This document shows, one piece after another, positions 46,273 through 59,400 of a stretch of 64,000 nucleotides of DNA. How positions within the stretch are numbered: position 1 is the stretch's first letter; each line of letters begins with the position of its first letter. A program made the translations under genes and the position numbers. Source of the stretch: Monocercomonoides exilis (Eukaryota; Preaxostyla; Oxymonadida; Polymastigidae); NCBI GenBank assembly GCA_001643675.2, contig LSRY02000004.1:62001-126000 (forward strand). Reading direction: 5' to 3'. The notes beneath the pieces are model-generated. The model worked only from the letters and a program-made list of their open reading frames with translations, was not told where the DNA came from and did no database searches.

Positions 46273-46870
46273 AGTTGGCTTTTGAGCATATACATTTGAT
46301 TTCAATTATTAGGCGGTTTTTCGAAATGTGATAACATAACCGAAAAATAGAACATTTTCTTTTCCATCATTATCATCATACTTCAAAATATGTATTTTAT
46401 AATGATTATAATTATTTATAATGTTGCTTGCAACACTTTTTGAATTTTTTTTTTCGTTTTTTTAATATTTTTCTATTTGATTTCTTGTTATCTTAATGCA
46501 TTGTTCTTGTTTTTATTCACTTTTTATGTATTTTTTTTGAAAAAAAGAGCAAATTGAAACATTCTTCACTTTATAACGTTGTCTTGCCTCTAACTTATAA
46601 GTTTTAAGTTTTATAATAATATTTTCATTCTTGTATTTATCTTGTGTTCGCATTTTTTTGCTTTATATTGAAATTTTCCATTTTTTCTTTAAACAACGAA
46701 TAATAAATTCATTTTTTAGAGAAAAAAAATGCCTATTATAATTATTAATTGTTTTATTTTGGAAGTAATAACATCAATAAATGCAGATTGAAAACAGTTG
46801 TCATCATCTCCAGGAAAATTTCATAAGTTGTTTTTTTCTCCAAACCATAACTGAAAGGGCTTGAAAAGAG
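46273..46870. other. Intergenic, nothing recognised
   Basis: AT-rich spacer between two plus-strand genes. It holds the 3' end of the beta-helix gene and the promoter of the NOSIP-like gene. Unlike most genes here, the NOSIP-like start has no GATC motif close upstream. Confidence 0.5.
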
Positions 46871-48293
46871 ATGAGTCGGCACAGCCTGAACAGGAACACG
46901 AGAGCGTACTTCTCAGCGTCTGAGCGGGCAGAGGCTGGATATGGAACGAAAAGGCAGCGCGTGGGTGCAGATGGGTTCAAAGGGTTCGGGTGCTGCACGC
47001 TTTGCCTGGAAAAGGCGCGGAACCCGGTGACGTGGTTTGCATGGGAGGTGAGACGAGGCCTCGTGGAAAGAAAAGTGAAGGGAAAAGGAAAAGGCAGATG
47101 CCAAGCATTCATTCATTTTTCATTATCTTTCTCTTTTTTGTTTTTTTGTTCATTCTTTCGTTGTGGTGTCTATTGCCAATTTTTGTTTTTGTTTTTGTGT
47201 TTGTGTGTGTGTTTGCTAATCAGTCTGGAAGGGCATCTGTTCTGCAAAGAATGTCTGGCAGAAAACCTGGGGAAGCAGAAGGAAGTGAATGGTCGGCGAC
47301 TGAAAGAGCTGAAGGCATTGCAAGCAGCAGAAGCGGTGTGGATGGTGGTTGAGGGCTGAGAGCCGAGATAGAGGGTCTTGGTTGAAAAGAATATCAATTA
47401 GAATCCATCTTTCTATTTTATTATAAATTTTTTGTTTATTTCGTGGAGAAAAGAAAATGAAAAACAAAGGGTGACTTTTATCCTTTTCAATTCATATATT
47501 AAAATTTATATTCATTTTCATCTTATTTTATTATTATTTTTTCCTAAAACTTACGACGGAGTAGGAAAAGGAAGCAGCGAAGGCAGCAGCAGCACAAGAA
47601 AAGCGAGTCGCAGAGTTTAGAAAGCGAGAAATGGGGCTTGGGGAAGGAGGTGGTGGAGGTTTGAGAGAAGCAAAAGAGACAGGGGAAGAGAGGAGAGTGA
47701 AGAAGGAAAAGGAGGAACGAGAGAGGAGAGAGAAAGAGGAAATAAAGAGATTGAGCAAAGTTGTTTGTCCAGGCTCTGGGCATCGAATCAGATGGAAGGA
47801 TGTTGTGGAGATTGTGTTTGGAGATGGAGGTGTGGAGAAGAGTGGAAAGGGGACAAGGCAGTTGGGTGCAGGTGCAGAGGAAAGAAATGGAAAAGAGAAT
47901 GGAGATGGGAGTGGAGGATGGAAGGGAGGCAAGAAACGGGAGGAATGGGCGTGTGGGATGTGCAAAGACATTTTGTCACAAGTGAGCAGAACGAGTGTTG
48001 TTGGAGTGTGTGGGCACGGATTCTGTGGGAGATGCATGGAACTGATGAAGGAGGAAGCAAAAACAGGAGCTAATCAAGCAAGCGAAGAAGAGGGAGAAGA
48101 AGAGAGAGAAGAAAAGGGAGAGAAGAAAGAAAGAGGGAAACAAGAGGGAGGAAAGAAATGTGGATGTTATGTTTGCGGGAAAGAGTTTGAAGAGAAGGAT
48201 ATAATCGTGCTGGAAGAGGATGGGACAGGATACGCACTTCATGATGGGGAGAAGGCAGTTGCAAGTGTAGAAGGCACAATACACCTGATCTGA
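46871..48293 (+). CDS. NOSIP: NOSIP-like U-box/RING protein
   Basis: Three exons (46871-47034, 47224-47335, 47565-48293; introns 189 and 229 nt) give 334 aa, close to the 301 of human NOSIP. The start MSRHSLNRNTRAYFS and the following GYGTKRQRVGADGFKGFGCC match the family N-terminus. Intron 1 splits a cysteine-containing U-box/RING segment: NPVTC joined to LEGHLFCKECLAENL. A Glu/Lys/Ala helix follows (EKEAAKAAAAQEKRVAEF), then a second half-box (WACGMCKDIL, CGHGFCGRCMEL, CYVCGKEFEEKDIIVL) ending with DGTGYALHDGEKAVAS, again as in NOSIP. NOSIP is an E3 ubiquitin ligase and spliceosome-associated protein. Unlike human NOSIP, canonical paired cysteines remain, so zinc binding is possible. GC content is higher than in the neighbours. 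Confidence 0.88.
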
Positions 48294-48606
48294 CGCATAA
48301 GCATATTCACATTGAAGAATTTGTTCTCTGAGAGTACATTTGCATTTAGTTCTATGCTTGGAGGGCGTTTTTAATAAAGAAGAAAAATAAGTGGAAACAC
48401 TATTTTTTCGATGCTTGATTCCTATTTTAATCTTTGGGGCTAAAGAAACACTTAACACTTCGCTTTCCTCATTTCATAATCTCTGATTCTTTCTTTGAAA
48501 TAACATTAAAGTATTTATACTTCAGATAAATAACTAAAGTTATTGCATAATATTGGTTATGATCACTAATATTTCACATTTTTGATTTTTTAATCAAAGC
48601 AATTGA
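48294..48606. other. Intergenic with start-proximal GATC motif
   Basis: AT-rich spacer. A TTATGATCACTAA element at 48557-48569 lies about 43 bp before the next ATG. No other feature was recognised. Confidence 0.5.
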
Positions 48607-51600
48607 ATGTGGTTTCAAACGCTTGGGATTGAGATAAACGATTTATCTGAAGAAGAAAAAGCTGTGCTACAAGAGATATTCCCAACAATTGAAGATTTTG
48701 AAGAAACACTAAATGAGGCTGTTACAAATAACATACAGAAAAAACTTTTAGAAAAAAGCAACCTTTCTGAAAGCATTCAACAAAATCTTCCTGCAGAAAT
48801 CTCAAAGCAAATTAGTATGATTTGATTTTCAATTTTTAGACTCAAAGAAAAATATTTTTTTTATTTGTGCATTTTAGCAAGCAAATTATTGAATATTGCA
48901 ATAGGAAAAAAAGAAGAATCGCAACAGCAAACGGACATTGAAAAAAGCGAAACTGGGTTGTCCGATAATCTTTTGGAATCTCATAACAGTCAAGAAATTG
49001 AAAAAGAAAAGAAAGATGATATACCACAAACAGATGAATATTTACAGAATCAAAAAAGGGTACAAATGGATGAACGCAAAGCAGGCGTTAATGATATTAT
49101 GACAGTATGCAATTGTCATTTATCTATATTCAAATGTGACTTAAAAATTTATTGATTTGAAATGATTTAAGAAACTTGATGAATATTTCCCTCAGCTTTT
49201 CACGAAATTTTCATCATTGGAATCTGTTGTTCTTGATTCACTCGCTGCTGCGAACGAACGAGCTGAGTCAGAAAGAAATGAAAGAATTCGATTTCAAGAA
49301 GAAGTTATAAGATTGCAGACACAGATAATGAATGAAGAAGAACAAAGAAGGAAAATAGAAAGTGAAAGATTGCAAAACGAAAGAAATAACAGGTTGTGCT
49401 TGAGCGATAAAAAAGCTGAAAATGACGATTGCTATGGAATTCTTGAAGAGAAAACGATGAATTTGAAAGATGTTTCCCAAAATGAATTGCATAAAGAAAC
49501 GTGCAATGCCATTTCAGCAGATCATGTAGATAAACAATTTAAAGTTGACCCATCTTTTTCTGTAAAAGTTGGACTAATGAAAAGTCAAACAGAAGATAAT
49601 ACCAATTATGATCAAATCAACACTGAAGCTAATAATAACAAAGAGAGCCAACAATCAGACACATTAAACGAACAGAAATACGAAAGACTTGGCGGAAGCG
49701 AAGATATTTTGAGTGAGCAAATTGTTCAACAAAGCACTCTTACCTCAGGACAAGCGAACGAGACGAATCAAAAAGCAATCGATGTAATCACTGAATCAGA
49801 AAGTGTATCTAATCCTCAACTTAGTCCCAATCCATTTACTTCCAATGCCTCCTCTCCATTTCCTGCTCGGCTGGGCTGCGATGTTTCAGGCGATGAAGAG
49901 TCGCAGCAGCGCAGTTCGGTGTCGTTTACTCCTCCGCCGATGATCTTCTTGGCGCCGATGGGCGGAGCAGCTGAGCAGAAGCAGGAAGACATGCTGCCTG
50001 AGCCATCGTTTGCCCCGCCTGTTTTTCCGAGAGACGCAGACTCGGCTGAAAGCGATGCAGAGGCCGACAAGGAAGCAGAGGATGAACAGCAAAAGCACAA
50101 AGAAGAGCCAACCGAGAATGAATACAGCAAGCAAAGCTCACAAATATCACAGCAGACATCCATTCCGCTGTCACTTCTGAGCAATCTGCCGCCTCTTCCT
50201 GCGCAGTTTGTGTGCAAAACAGAGTCAGAAGACAGCAACAGCGCTGCAAATGGACAGAGGCTGCCAGATGCTCTCTCGCAGCAACACGATGAGGATAAAT
50301 TGCCATCGACTGAGCAGACAGACAAGTCGGATGAGAAAGAGCTTCATTCTCTCATGAGCGACCTGTCCTTATTTACAGAGCTTGATCTCCCACCTGCACC
50401 CACTTTGGATGCAACTCCAAAGCCAAAGCCAACTGCACTGCCTCCAGCAGAATCAGCATCTCCTTCTCCGTCTTCACTGCCTAAACTTCCACCAGCTCCT
50501 GCTTTGACTGATCCTTCTCCTATGCTCATTGCTCCGTTGAATGTTGCTGATCTCCCGTCTCCTCCTCCTGCCTCCTCATCAGCTTCTGCTTCTTCCTCAT
50601 CTTCTTCCTCCTCTCTTCCACCATCATCATATTCTTCTTCTTCTGCTTCTACTTCTTCGAATGTTCCTGATACGACACAGAAGACAGAAAGTAGTCCTGC
50701 TCTTCCTGCACTCCCACAAGTGCCATCGCTGCCATTCAATCAGGTATCACCTTATCCACAAGTTCAAACAGGCTCTTCTTCTGCTTCATCTGATTCCTCA
50801 AAGTCTGTTTCAGAAGATTCTCAGCCATCAAATGCAGCTGCTCCTACCAATCCAGCAACATCAACATCAAACGAGGCATCTACTTCAACTCCATCATCAA
50901 CAATCCTCCAGCCAGCAATAGCTCTGCCTCCTCCTCAAAGCACAAAACCAGCATTTGATCTTTGCTCCTCTCCTCCACCGCCACCAAAGACAAGCATGTC
51001 CCCTCCGTTTGTCTATCCTCCTCCTGCCGCTCTGCCTCCTCCTCAGTCAAACCCTGCTGGTGCTCTCAGAATGCCCTCTCCTCCTCCAAAGGCTTCTGAG
51101 CCACACACTTTCAAGCTTCCTCCAATTCCTCCTTCATCTCCCTCATCTTCTCCATCAACACTCCCAGTGAATGAAGCTGTCCCATCAAAGACTGAGCCTG
51201 CTGTGACGAATGCTCTGATGATGCCACCTCCATCGCCTTCCCAGAGCAATCCTTCACCATCTGAGTCATCTTCTCATCTGATACAGCCTCCTCCTCCTCC
51301 TCCTCAAAACACAGGCACACACACAAGTGGCACTGTGTTCTCTCTTCCTCCTCAGAAGACACCAAACACAACAACAGCAACAACTCCATCGTTTGGCCCT
51401 CCACCTTCATCGTCTGCTTCTCAATTTTCTTATCCCCCTAACCCAACTCCGATTACTCCTCCTTTTTCTTCATCTTCATCTGCCTCATCCTCCTCCTCCT
51501 CCTCATCATCATCATCTTCTTCTTCTTCTGCTTCAACTTCTTCGCCTGCTGTTGCTGTTCCCTCTGGAAATGTGTTTTCAATGGCATCGTCGTATGCACA

Positions 51601-52426
51601 GGCTGTTCCAAAAGAACTGGCTAATCAATTTCCAACACACAAATCTTCAACCTCCTCTCCATCATCCTCATCATCTGCATATCGTTTCGGTCTTCCATCC
51701 ACTCCTTCCCCAACCACCCCAACTGCCTCAACCCCTTCTCCAAGTCCAGATCGCACTGTCATTCGCGAGCCTCCTCACTCGTCTTCTGTTTCCTCTCCTT
51801 ATTCTGCTGCTCCAGCGTCATATTATTCCCAAATGCCAAGCACTTCCGCCCAGCCAGCTGGACAGATCCAGCAGAAGTACCAGCCAGAAATTGAGTACGA
51901 CACCATTGGCGAAGAAACAATCGACTGCGAAATTTGCTCTGCGAAAATACCTCTGTCCAAATATGTGGAGCACTGCGAGACACACAACCCGAATGCAGCA
52001 GCCATCCTGTCTGGAAGGGCCAATCCTTCTTCATCAAGTGCCAGCTCATCATCATCAGCAGCAACAGCAAGTGCTAACACAGCCCAGCTCTCACAGCCGT
52101 CCCGTCCGTCCCAGCCCAGCAGCGCCTATCAGCTGTCACAGCCGCCAAAAGCCAGTCTTGGGATACCCATTCCGTACATGGCGTCCTCCTTCAATCCTGT
52201 CCCGACTTTCAACCAGCCTCCGCCGCAGATGTCTGTCTCATCCTATCCGATGTACCCCACTTCGTATGCCTCGCCTTACTCTTCCTATTCTGCTGCCACA
52301 TACCCAGCATCGTCTCTGCCGCAGTTTTCTATGCCACCACCTGCCTCTAATCCTGGTGCTCTCTCAAATGGCTCTTCTCCTGTTGCTCCTGGGCAGCCAA
52401 CAAACTATTATGCTCATCAAATGTGA
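48607..52426 (+). CDS. Proline/serine-rich protein with N-terminal helices and C-terminal zinc finger, unknown
   Basis: Three exons (48607-48814, 48878-49104, 49196-52426; introns 63 and 91 nt) give 1221 aa. I do not recognise the family. Residues 1-85 are helical (MWFQTLGIEINDLSEEEKAV; FEETLNEAVTNNIQKKLLE). About 150-230 is a coiled coil (AAANERAESERNERIRFQEE). Residues about 340-1030 are dominated by Pro, Ser and Ala with many PPP and SPPP segments, like profilin- or SH3-binding regions. Near 1055-1075 a small finger reads CEICSAKIPLSKYVEHCETH, a C-x2-C then H-x3-H arrangement, possibly zinc- or ubiquitin-binding. The tail is rich in Pro, Tyr and Ser (YPTSYASPYSSYSAATY). A scaffold role is likely by composition only. 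Confidence 0.75.
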
Positions 52427-53427
52427 AGAAGTTAAGCAAATTGAGTTGTTATTTTGAGATGATGTAAATGTTGCAGGCCTTTTTTTAAGGAAAAAATTTT
52501 TAAAAGAAATTATATTTTATTTCAAATAAATAATTCACAATTTCAAATTTTTAATAGATTTATTTTTAATCAATTTTATCTATTATCGCATTTGTGTTTT
52601 TACATCGTTTGTATTTTTGTCCGTTTCTGCTTTATTATTTTTAATTATTATTATTATTAAAGCAAATGAATTTGATATGTTGATGTTTTATTTTTCTTTT
52701 TTCTTTTTGAAAAACACTTTTATTGAGAGGCGGTTATTTTTTTGCTCGCTCGAGTATTTTTGGGGAAATAAAGTTACTTTGAATATTTTCAGGTTGTCTT
52801 TTTTAACTTTTTAAAAAATTAATGAAAACGATAGAAAAGTTGCTAATCTCATTAATGTCAAGCAAAAAGGGAGGAAGACACAACAAAAGAAATTTTAATT
52901 ATAAAATGAGCGGGAAAATGATTACGACTCCAATTAAAGCAATCGAATATCCAAAACTTCAAAATTTTAAATAAAATTAAAAAATAAAAATTAAAAAAAA
53001 AAAAAAAAAATAACTATGACATAAACAGAACAGAATTGTTAAGAAATTCAGTATAAATGAAACAAAGTGTTCGTTTTCAAAAAAATGAGTTAATTCAATA
53101 GAACAGAACGAACAACATTAACTCATCCTCCAAATCAAGTCATTTACAAAAAAAGGGAATCGGAAACTCTTCCAAATATGAACACTTTCTTTCAATAAAC
53201 AAGAAGCACAATTATTATTCAACTGATAGTGAGATAATAACAGAGTTTCTAAAGAAAAACATAACTTAACAAAACACAAGTTAAAGAAAAAGTTAAATAA
53301 AACTAAGTAAAAACATGTAAAATTAAACAATCACATTAAAAATCTTTTAGCTGTTCAAGAGAAGAAACAAGAATTCTAAACTGATAACAATTTAAATAAA
53401 AAAGACTCTCAGTTATTTATGTAAGAT
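52427..53427. other. 1-kb spacer between convergent genes, with an A18 run
   Basis: The longest gene-free stretch outside the transposon region. It lies between the 3' ends of a plus-strand and a minus-strand gene. It contains a run of 18 A at about 52993-53010 and several shorter A/T runs. Only short open frames without recognisable domains occur. No RNA gene was seen. Confidence 0.5.
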
Positions 53428-56400
53428 TTAGCTAAGCCTTAAAACAAGTACAGTGACATTGTCTTGAGACCCCATCGACAAAGCAACAGATTTCAGTTTG
53501 GATGCAATCGCCGAAGCAGAAGCACCCCAGTTCTCGTTGCGCTGCTCTCGTGTCTCTCTCTGCTGCTCGTGTGGATGGAAGAAAAATGTGCCTTCCTGCT
53601 CAAGCACTGAAGTGGAAGAGTTTTGTGCTTGAGCTTTCAGTGAGGCAATATTTGACTGTTTGGCACGAGATGAGGAAAGCGAAGGAAGAGAAGCAGTGTC
53701 TTCGATGTTTGTATGGAAGTATTCGTTTTCAGGTGAATGAATATCGCCATCCACAGGGAAAGAGGAGCATGATGCGATGGAAGGAGAAGAGATGTTTGGA
53801 GACAATGAACTCGCAGGATAACCACCAGGCAGAGGAGCAGAAGAAGCGCACGATTCCATCACAAGCTTGGCTACATCGTCGTTTGTGAGGACGTCATACA
53901 GCCCGTCGCAGCCGAGAACGATGTACTTGTCTCTTTGCTGCCGCTTCCGAAGCACAACACGCTCTGGCTGGCTTTTGTAGTTGTCTGTGCTGAGTGAGTG
54001 TGAATGAGAGTGTGCGTGTGATGAAGAAATGCTATTGGATGTGATAGTGGAGTGTGTCGTCAGCTGCGTGTTGGCAGATACGGTTGAGACAAGAGATGAA
54101 ATTGATCTCTGCTCGTCGTCTTCTCTTGCATCGCTTTTGTATTCTCTTTCTCTTTCTTTCTCTTTCTCTTTGCCACATTCCTTTTGGCAGGCACCATTAT
54201 TCCCCTTTGATGAGCCATAGTTCTTCTCCTTTTCTTCAGGACGAACAACATTTGTCCACCGATGAGTCCAGCCGATGCTGTTGGCCTCTGCCTCTCCGCA
54301 GATCCCTCTTCCAACAGCAAAGTCTCCAAATGCCCGCGCAACAGCAAGCACATTCAGGAAGCGCATGTTGGGTGCGACGTAGTTGCCTTCCTTTCGTGCA
54401 ATTCTGCCGATTTCACTGAAGGACACCAGGTTGTGGTCGTGTGTGAGGGCAAAGGCGCGGAATGTGTGGATGGCGCGGGAGTGTCTGAATGTTAGCGGAT
54501 GGGCAGAAGGGTTGGTGTGAATGGTCGAGATGGAAGACGAGGCAGTCAAAGGCGAAAGGGAAGTGCGAGATGAGGAGGATGTGAATGGTGACGTTGCGGA
54601 TGTAGTTGAGAGAGAAGATGAAGTGAGCTTCGAAGGACCTCTTCGGGGACGAATAGAAAACGGTGATTTTCTCATGTGTGACGAAGCATTTGCGCTTTCG
54701 TCGTCTACAATTTCGTCTGTTTCAAAGAATGTGAAGTCGCTCATTTTCCTTTCTCTGCTGAATTGGTCGCTGCAGTTGCCTTCGAGATACTCCTGAATGG
54801 ACGACGGGCGTTGGGTGGCAGATGCTTGAGACATACACAAGGGATTGAAGCTCTCTTTGCCTTGTGGCGCATTCTGTCCCAAGGGAGATGGAAACACAGA
54901 TGACGATGTTGTGGTGTTGCAAGAAGTGACTGACTGGCTGTCTTCGATGTCTGAGTCACGTGTGTCGTTCTCGTCCAGATCGTCTCTGTCCTCAAACACA
55001 TCCTCGTTCTCGTCGTCTTCCTCGTCCTCCACCACATCGCTGGTGTTGTCTGTGTTGTTGCTCTCTCTTTCATCCTCTTCAGCGTCGCTGCTGTCTGAAC
55101 TCGAATTGTCGGCTTCTCCATCGCCAATCGCGAAGGAACTCAGGCTCAGCTCGTCCAGCCCGTCTTGCGAGCTCTCTTCCGACCCGTCAAAATACGAGTC
55201 CGGATCAGCATTCCCGCTCCTCGCATCAAATGTCAGCGGATTCAGCCCCAGCTGCCTCATCTCCCGCTCTTTCCTCCTCCGCTTCTTCAACTTCTTCAGC
55301 AGCTTCTTCAGCTTCTTCTTGCTTTTGACGTCTCTTCCTCTCTCTTCTCTGATCAGAATGGCGCGTGCATCGCCCACGTGTGCTGTGTAGATCTGGCTGT
55401 GTGTCAGCATCAGAATGACTCCGGTGCTTCCTCCATCGACTTTGAGTCTTTTGAGAACAGCATTCGCAATCAGTGCAGTGTGCTGGAGAACAGCACAGAT
55501 GAATGGAGAGATTACTTTGGATGAGGAGACAGTTGGCAAAAGTGGAAGGAATGTGGAGAAGAATGATGAATTGTTTGCTGAAGAAGAAGAAGAAGAAGAT
55601 GATGATGATGATTGAGCACAACCTTCATACAAAGAGAAGAGCGACACTCTCTCTTGTCTGACGTGTGGTGTTGGCAGCACAATGTCTGGGAACTTGTCTT
55701 TGAGCGAGTCATACTCCACAGAAACAGGAAGCTGCTGGACAGAAAAGAAGGGGATGGGGCATTCTGTGTCGACATACTCTGAGAAGTCGAGTAAGTCGCA
55801 GTTGCTGAAGTCGAAGTCTGGCTGCCAGTCGTCGTCATCATCAGCTTCTGCTTGGCTGCTATTCTTCTTCTTTTCTCCTTCAAACTCCTCGGCCATCTCA
55901 TCATGCAGCTCCACCTCTTCATAACTTGGTGGGAGTTCTCCAAATGCACTTTCTGATGCCTGTCTCCTGTGCAAGTGCTCAGCTTCCTTTTCTTTCCTCT
56001 TTTTTTCCATCTCTTTCTCCTTCTCCATCATCTGCAGCCGCTTCTCCTCCTTCATCTTCTCTTTCGATGTCTTGTAGCTTTTGCAGTTGCGCTCAATTAG
56101 ATATACGAGACAGTCAAACATTGCCTGCAGAAAAGAAGGGAAAAGAAGAAAAGACAGCTGCTCGGCACATGCATGAGTGGCATGCCCGTCGAAGACAGCA
56201 AACATTCCGAGGGACAAAGGAGACATCTCAGAGAGAGAGGAGAGGGTGGTCTGGCGGAGTGGGGAAGGGGTGAAGCAGACAGGCAGATAAGGCGCAAGAG
56301 AGGAGTAGAGCGACTGGCACTTGCTCATCGAGACAGAAGAGGAGGCAAAAGACGACATTGATGCAGAGTGGGCGATGCCTGACTGGAAACACGGGACGGA

Positions 56401-59400
56401 TGGCTGAGGGGTGGTGGATGAGAAGGAATAGAAAGGGTCGCATTCAGCTGGGAAAGGAAGGGGCTGTGTGGATGGATAGCGGTGGGCAGTGGGAGAGGCA
56501 GGCTGGAAGCGCGTGGGGAGAGGGATGGGCATGCTGGCAGGACTCTGCTGGAGGAGAGTGGCAGAGGTGGTGGTGGTGTAGTTGCTGCCACGAGAGGCGG
56601 TGGAGGAGGTGCGGGTGAATGTGGTGGAGGAGATGATGCTGTCGAATGGCGAGACGGAAGAGGAGGAGGAAGAGGAGCGGGGACTTTGACTGAGAGAGGG
56701 CTTGTTGTTGATCACAGGTGATAATGAAGGGCTGGAGTTGGAAGAAGAGTTGGGAGACATTTTGCTCAAAGTTTCTGGGGGAGGAGAAATGGCAGCAGCA
56801 GACGCCTGGCGCTTCAGAGGATTAGGCGAAGACTGTGGTGAAGGTGAAGCTTTTGGCTTGGCAGAATTGGGCGACTGCTGCGGAGAAGGAGGCGGAGATT
56901 GTTTGCTTCCAGTTCCCTTTGACGACGGTGGATGAGGAGGCGGAGGAGGAGGGGGTGGGGGTGGTGGGGGCGTTGTTGAACGTGCAGGTGGAGGTGTGGT
57001 TGACGTATCTGTGCAGCCAAAGCTCTGCAGAGAGACCTGTGAATAGCTGTGTGAATGAGTAGGAGTACGAGAGGGAGATGCAGACGGAGAAGGAGGAGGA
57101 GAGCTGGCACGAGATGCACATCGGCTCATTCCTTTCTTTGGAGGAGGCGGAGGAGGAGGCGGCGGTGGTGGGCGAACAGAAACGTGTGGTTTTTGTCCTT
57201 GTTGTGCTTGGGAGCTTAATGGATTACTGGACAATGATGCACTTGGTGAGTGTGTGGGTGTCTGTGAAAAAGGAGAGGAAGATAAAGAAGAGGAAGGCGA
57301 ATGAGAAAAAGAGGGGGAAGGCGAAGAGGCAGAGGAAGCGGTTGGAGAAGCACAAGAAATAGAGAGAGAGGAATCAGAAGAAGGAAGAGGCTTTTGTTGT
57401 GCATCTTCAACTTGGACGAATGAGAAGTCAGACTTGTTTTCACTTTCACTTGATGGACTTGCTTCAGACGCTGCTGTGCTCTGCATGGAGAGTGGAGAAG
57501 GAGCAACTTCTGCTTTTGTGCTTTCCTTCGGCTGGCTGTTCAGCTCGTCTGCTGTCATGTCAGGCAGAGGAAGCTCGTCTGTGATGGGCGGCGTGGGCGG
57601 AGTGGGCAGAGTGAGCTGTGGATCCAGCAAGGGTGTGGGAGGTGGTTCTTCCAGTGTGCCAATCACATCAAATGGAGGAGGAGGTATTTTCGGTGGAGGT
57701 GGGATGTCTTCATCGTCTGTGCCGCTGTCTGTGCACTCGTCAAGATCCAATTCAAGTTCAAAGGCTTCGACTTCTTCTGTCTCACATTTCTTTTCACTTG
57801 ACGATGATTCAGATACTTTGCATTCATCTTTTTTGTTTGTGCAGCTCTCCTCTTTCAATTTTGTTGGTGTAGCAATTCGTTCCACAACAACACTTGTTCT
57901 GTCTTCCACAGGCGCTGACGGAGCAACTGTTGACATTGGAGGATTTTTTGGTGGTTCATATTTCAAGTCAATCTCTTCTTCTGGTGCAGGAGATATCGCT
58001 GGCGATGCAGCAAGAGGAGCAGTTGGTGTGGACTTGGCATCTGATGGCTTTGTGTTCGTGTTCTTCTCTTCTGCTCTTCCACTCTCTGCTTTCTTTCCTC
58101 CTTTCTCCTCGTTCATCTGCACATGCTGCATCCAACTTTCTCTCCTCTTTCTGACTGTCTCATCGTCGCAAAGGGTGACATCTCTGAACATTCCTTTCAG
58201 CTGCGTTGCTCTCGTTTTGTCGACTGCCTCCATCATCTTCTTCGTAAACTCATTCATTTTGTGCGTTGCCCCGTCGTTTCTCGAGCCAGTTCGCGCCCAG
58301 AACGAAACAATGCTCACACACCAACTCGGAAGCAAGTGGACAAACTGAGGAATTGATGGCTGCTTTTGTGGCTGTGATGATGTTTGTGAACGAGTGCGTG
58401 AAGAAGAAGAAGAAGAAGATGATGATGATGACTGATTGTTCTGCATGGCCGCTGCTCTGTACAATGCGCTGAATGGGCTGTCATCGTCTTTGTTCTGATC
58501 TGAGTGTGGAATCTCCTGTGCAATGATTGCCAGACACACCCCGATTAATGAATGCAGGTCACGAGATGACAAAAGAGCATCCCAGAAGATAGAGCGAAGG
58601 AGCTGTGAACGAGGCGTCGAAAGAGTCGAGAGAGAGGAAAGAGTGTCCAAGAGAGAGTTTTGAAGCGGAGTGAGGGGTGTTGTTGATTGCGATGACAGCA
58701 CTTTGCTGAGAGAGGCCATTTCTTCGTCTTGTTGGAACTGGACGATGTGTTCAGGAGAGAGAGTGAATGGGGGAATAGGAATAGTACACATCATGTTGGA
58801 TGAAGGATTGCAAGTGGACGGAGAAGAGGAGGATGAAGATGAAGAAGAGACTCCATCAAGTTCTTCGACTGTTGGTGCATACTTCAGCTGCACGCCTGTC
58901 ATGAATGGGAATGCAACAGACGGAAGAGTCGTGTCCAGCGCAATCAATATCCTCCTATCAACTTCCTCTACAAACTCACTCTGAGACAGCCTTTTCCTTT
59001 TCCCTGTGTCGATCTCTCTTTTCAGCTGTTCTGATATCTTTTCCCTCAGCTCAGTCACATATCCCCCGTCTTCCATCCTGTTCGACCACACATTCCTCGT
59101 CTCCACCACATGGAACGGGTGGAAGGCTATCGCATCTTCTTGTGCTTTTCTTGAGCCCAGCCCTTCAGAATAGCTGCACCAGTCAGACAGACGCAGCTCC
59201 CGCCCACTCTGCTTCCGCCTAATCTTCTTCAGCGAGCTCTCCACCTGCTGCAGCTTCGCCTTGTTCTCTCTGCTTCCGTTGCTCGCACTCAAAACCAGCA
59301 CATCTGGTGTGTTCTCTTCCTCCGAGTCTTCTTCATCGCCATCTTCAAAGGCAGACTTCCCTCTCAGCACAACTGTCTCTGGCACAACATTCATCCTCGA

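Noticed and set aside
52993-53010. A18 run as a retrotransposed poly(A) tail
   Set aside because: No reverse-transcriptase remnant, gene copy or target duplication beside it; similar A/T runs are common in this AT-rich DNA.
57434-58348. Plus-strand Ser/Gly/Val-rich frame of 304 codons
   Set aside because: Antisense of the Pro/Ser-rich insertion of the LRR-PP2C gene; no domain and no start context.
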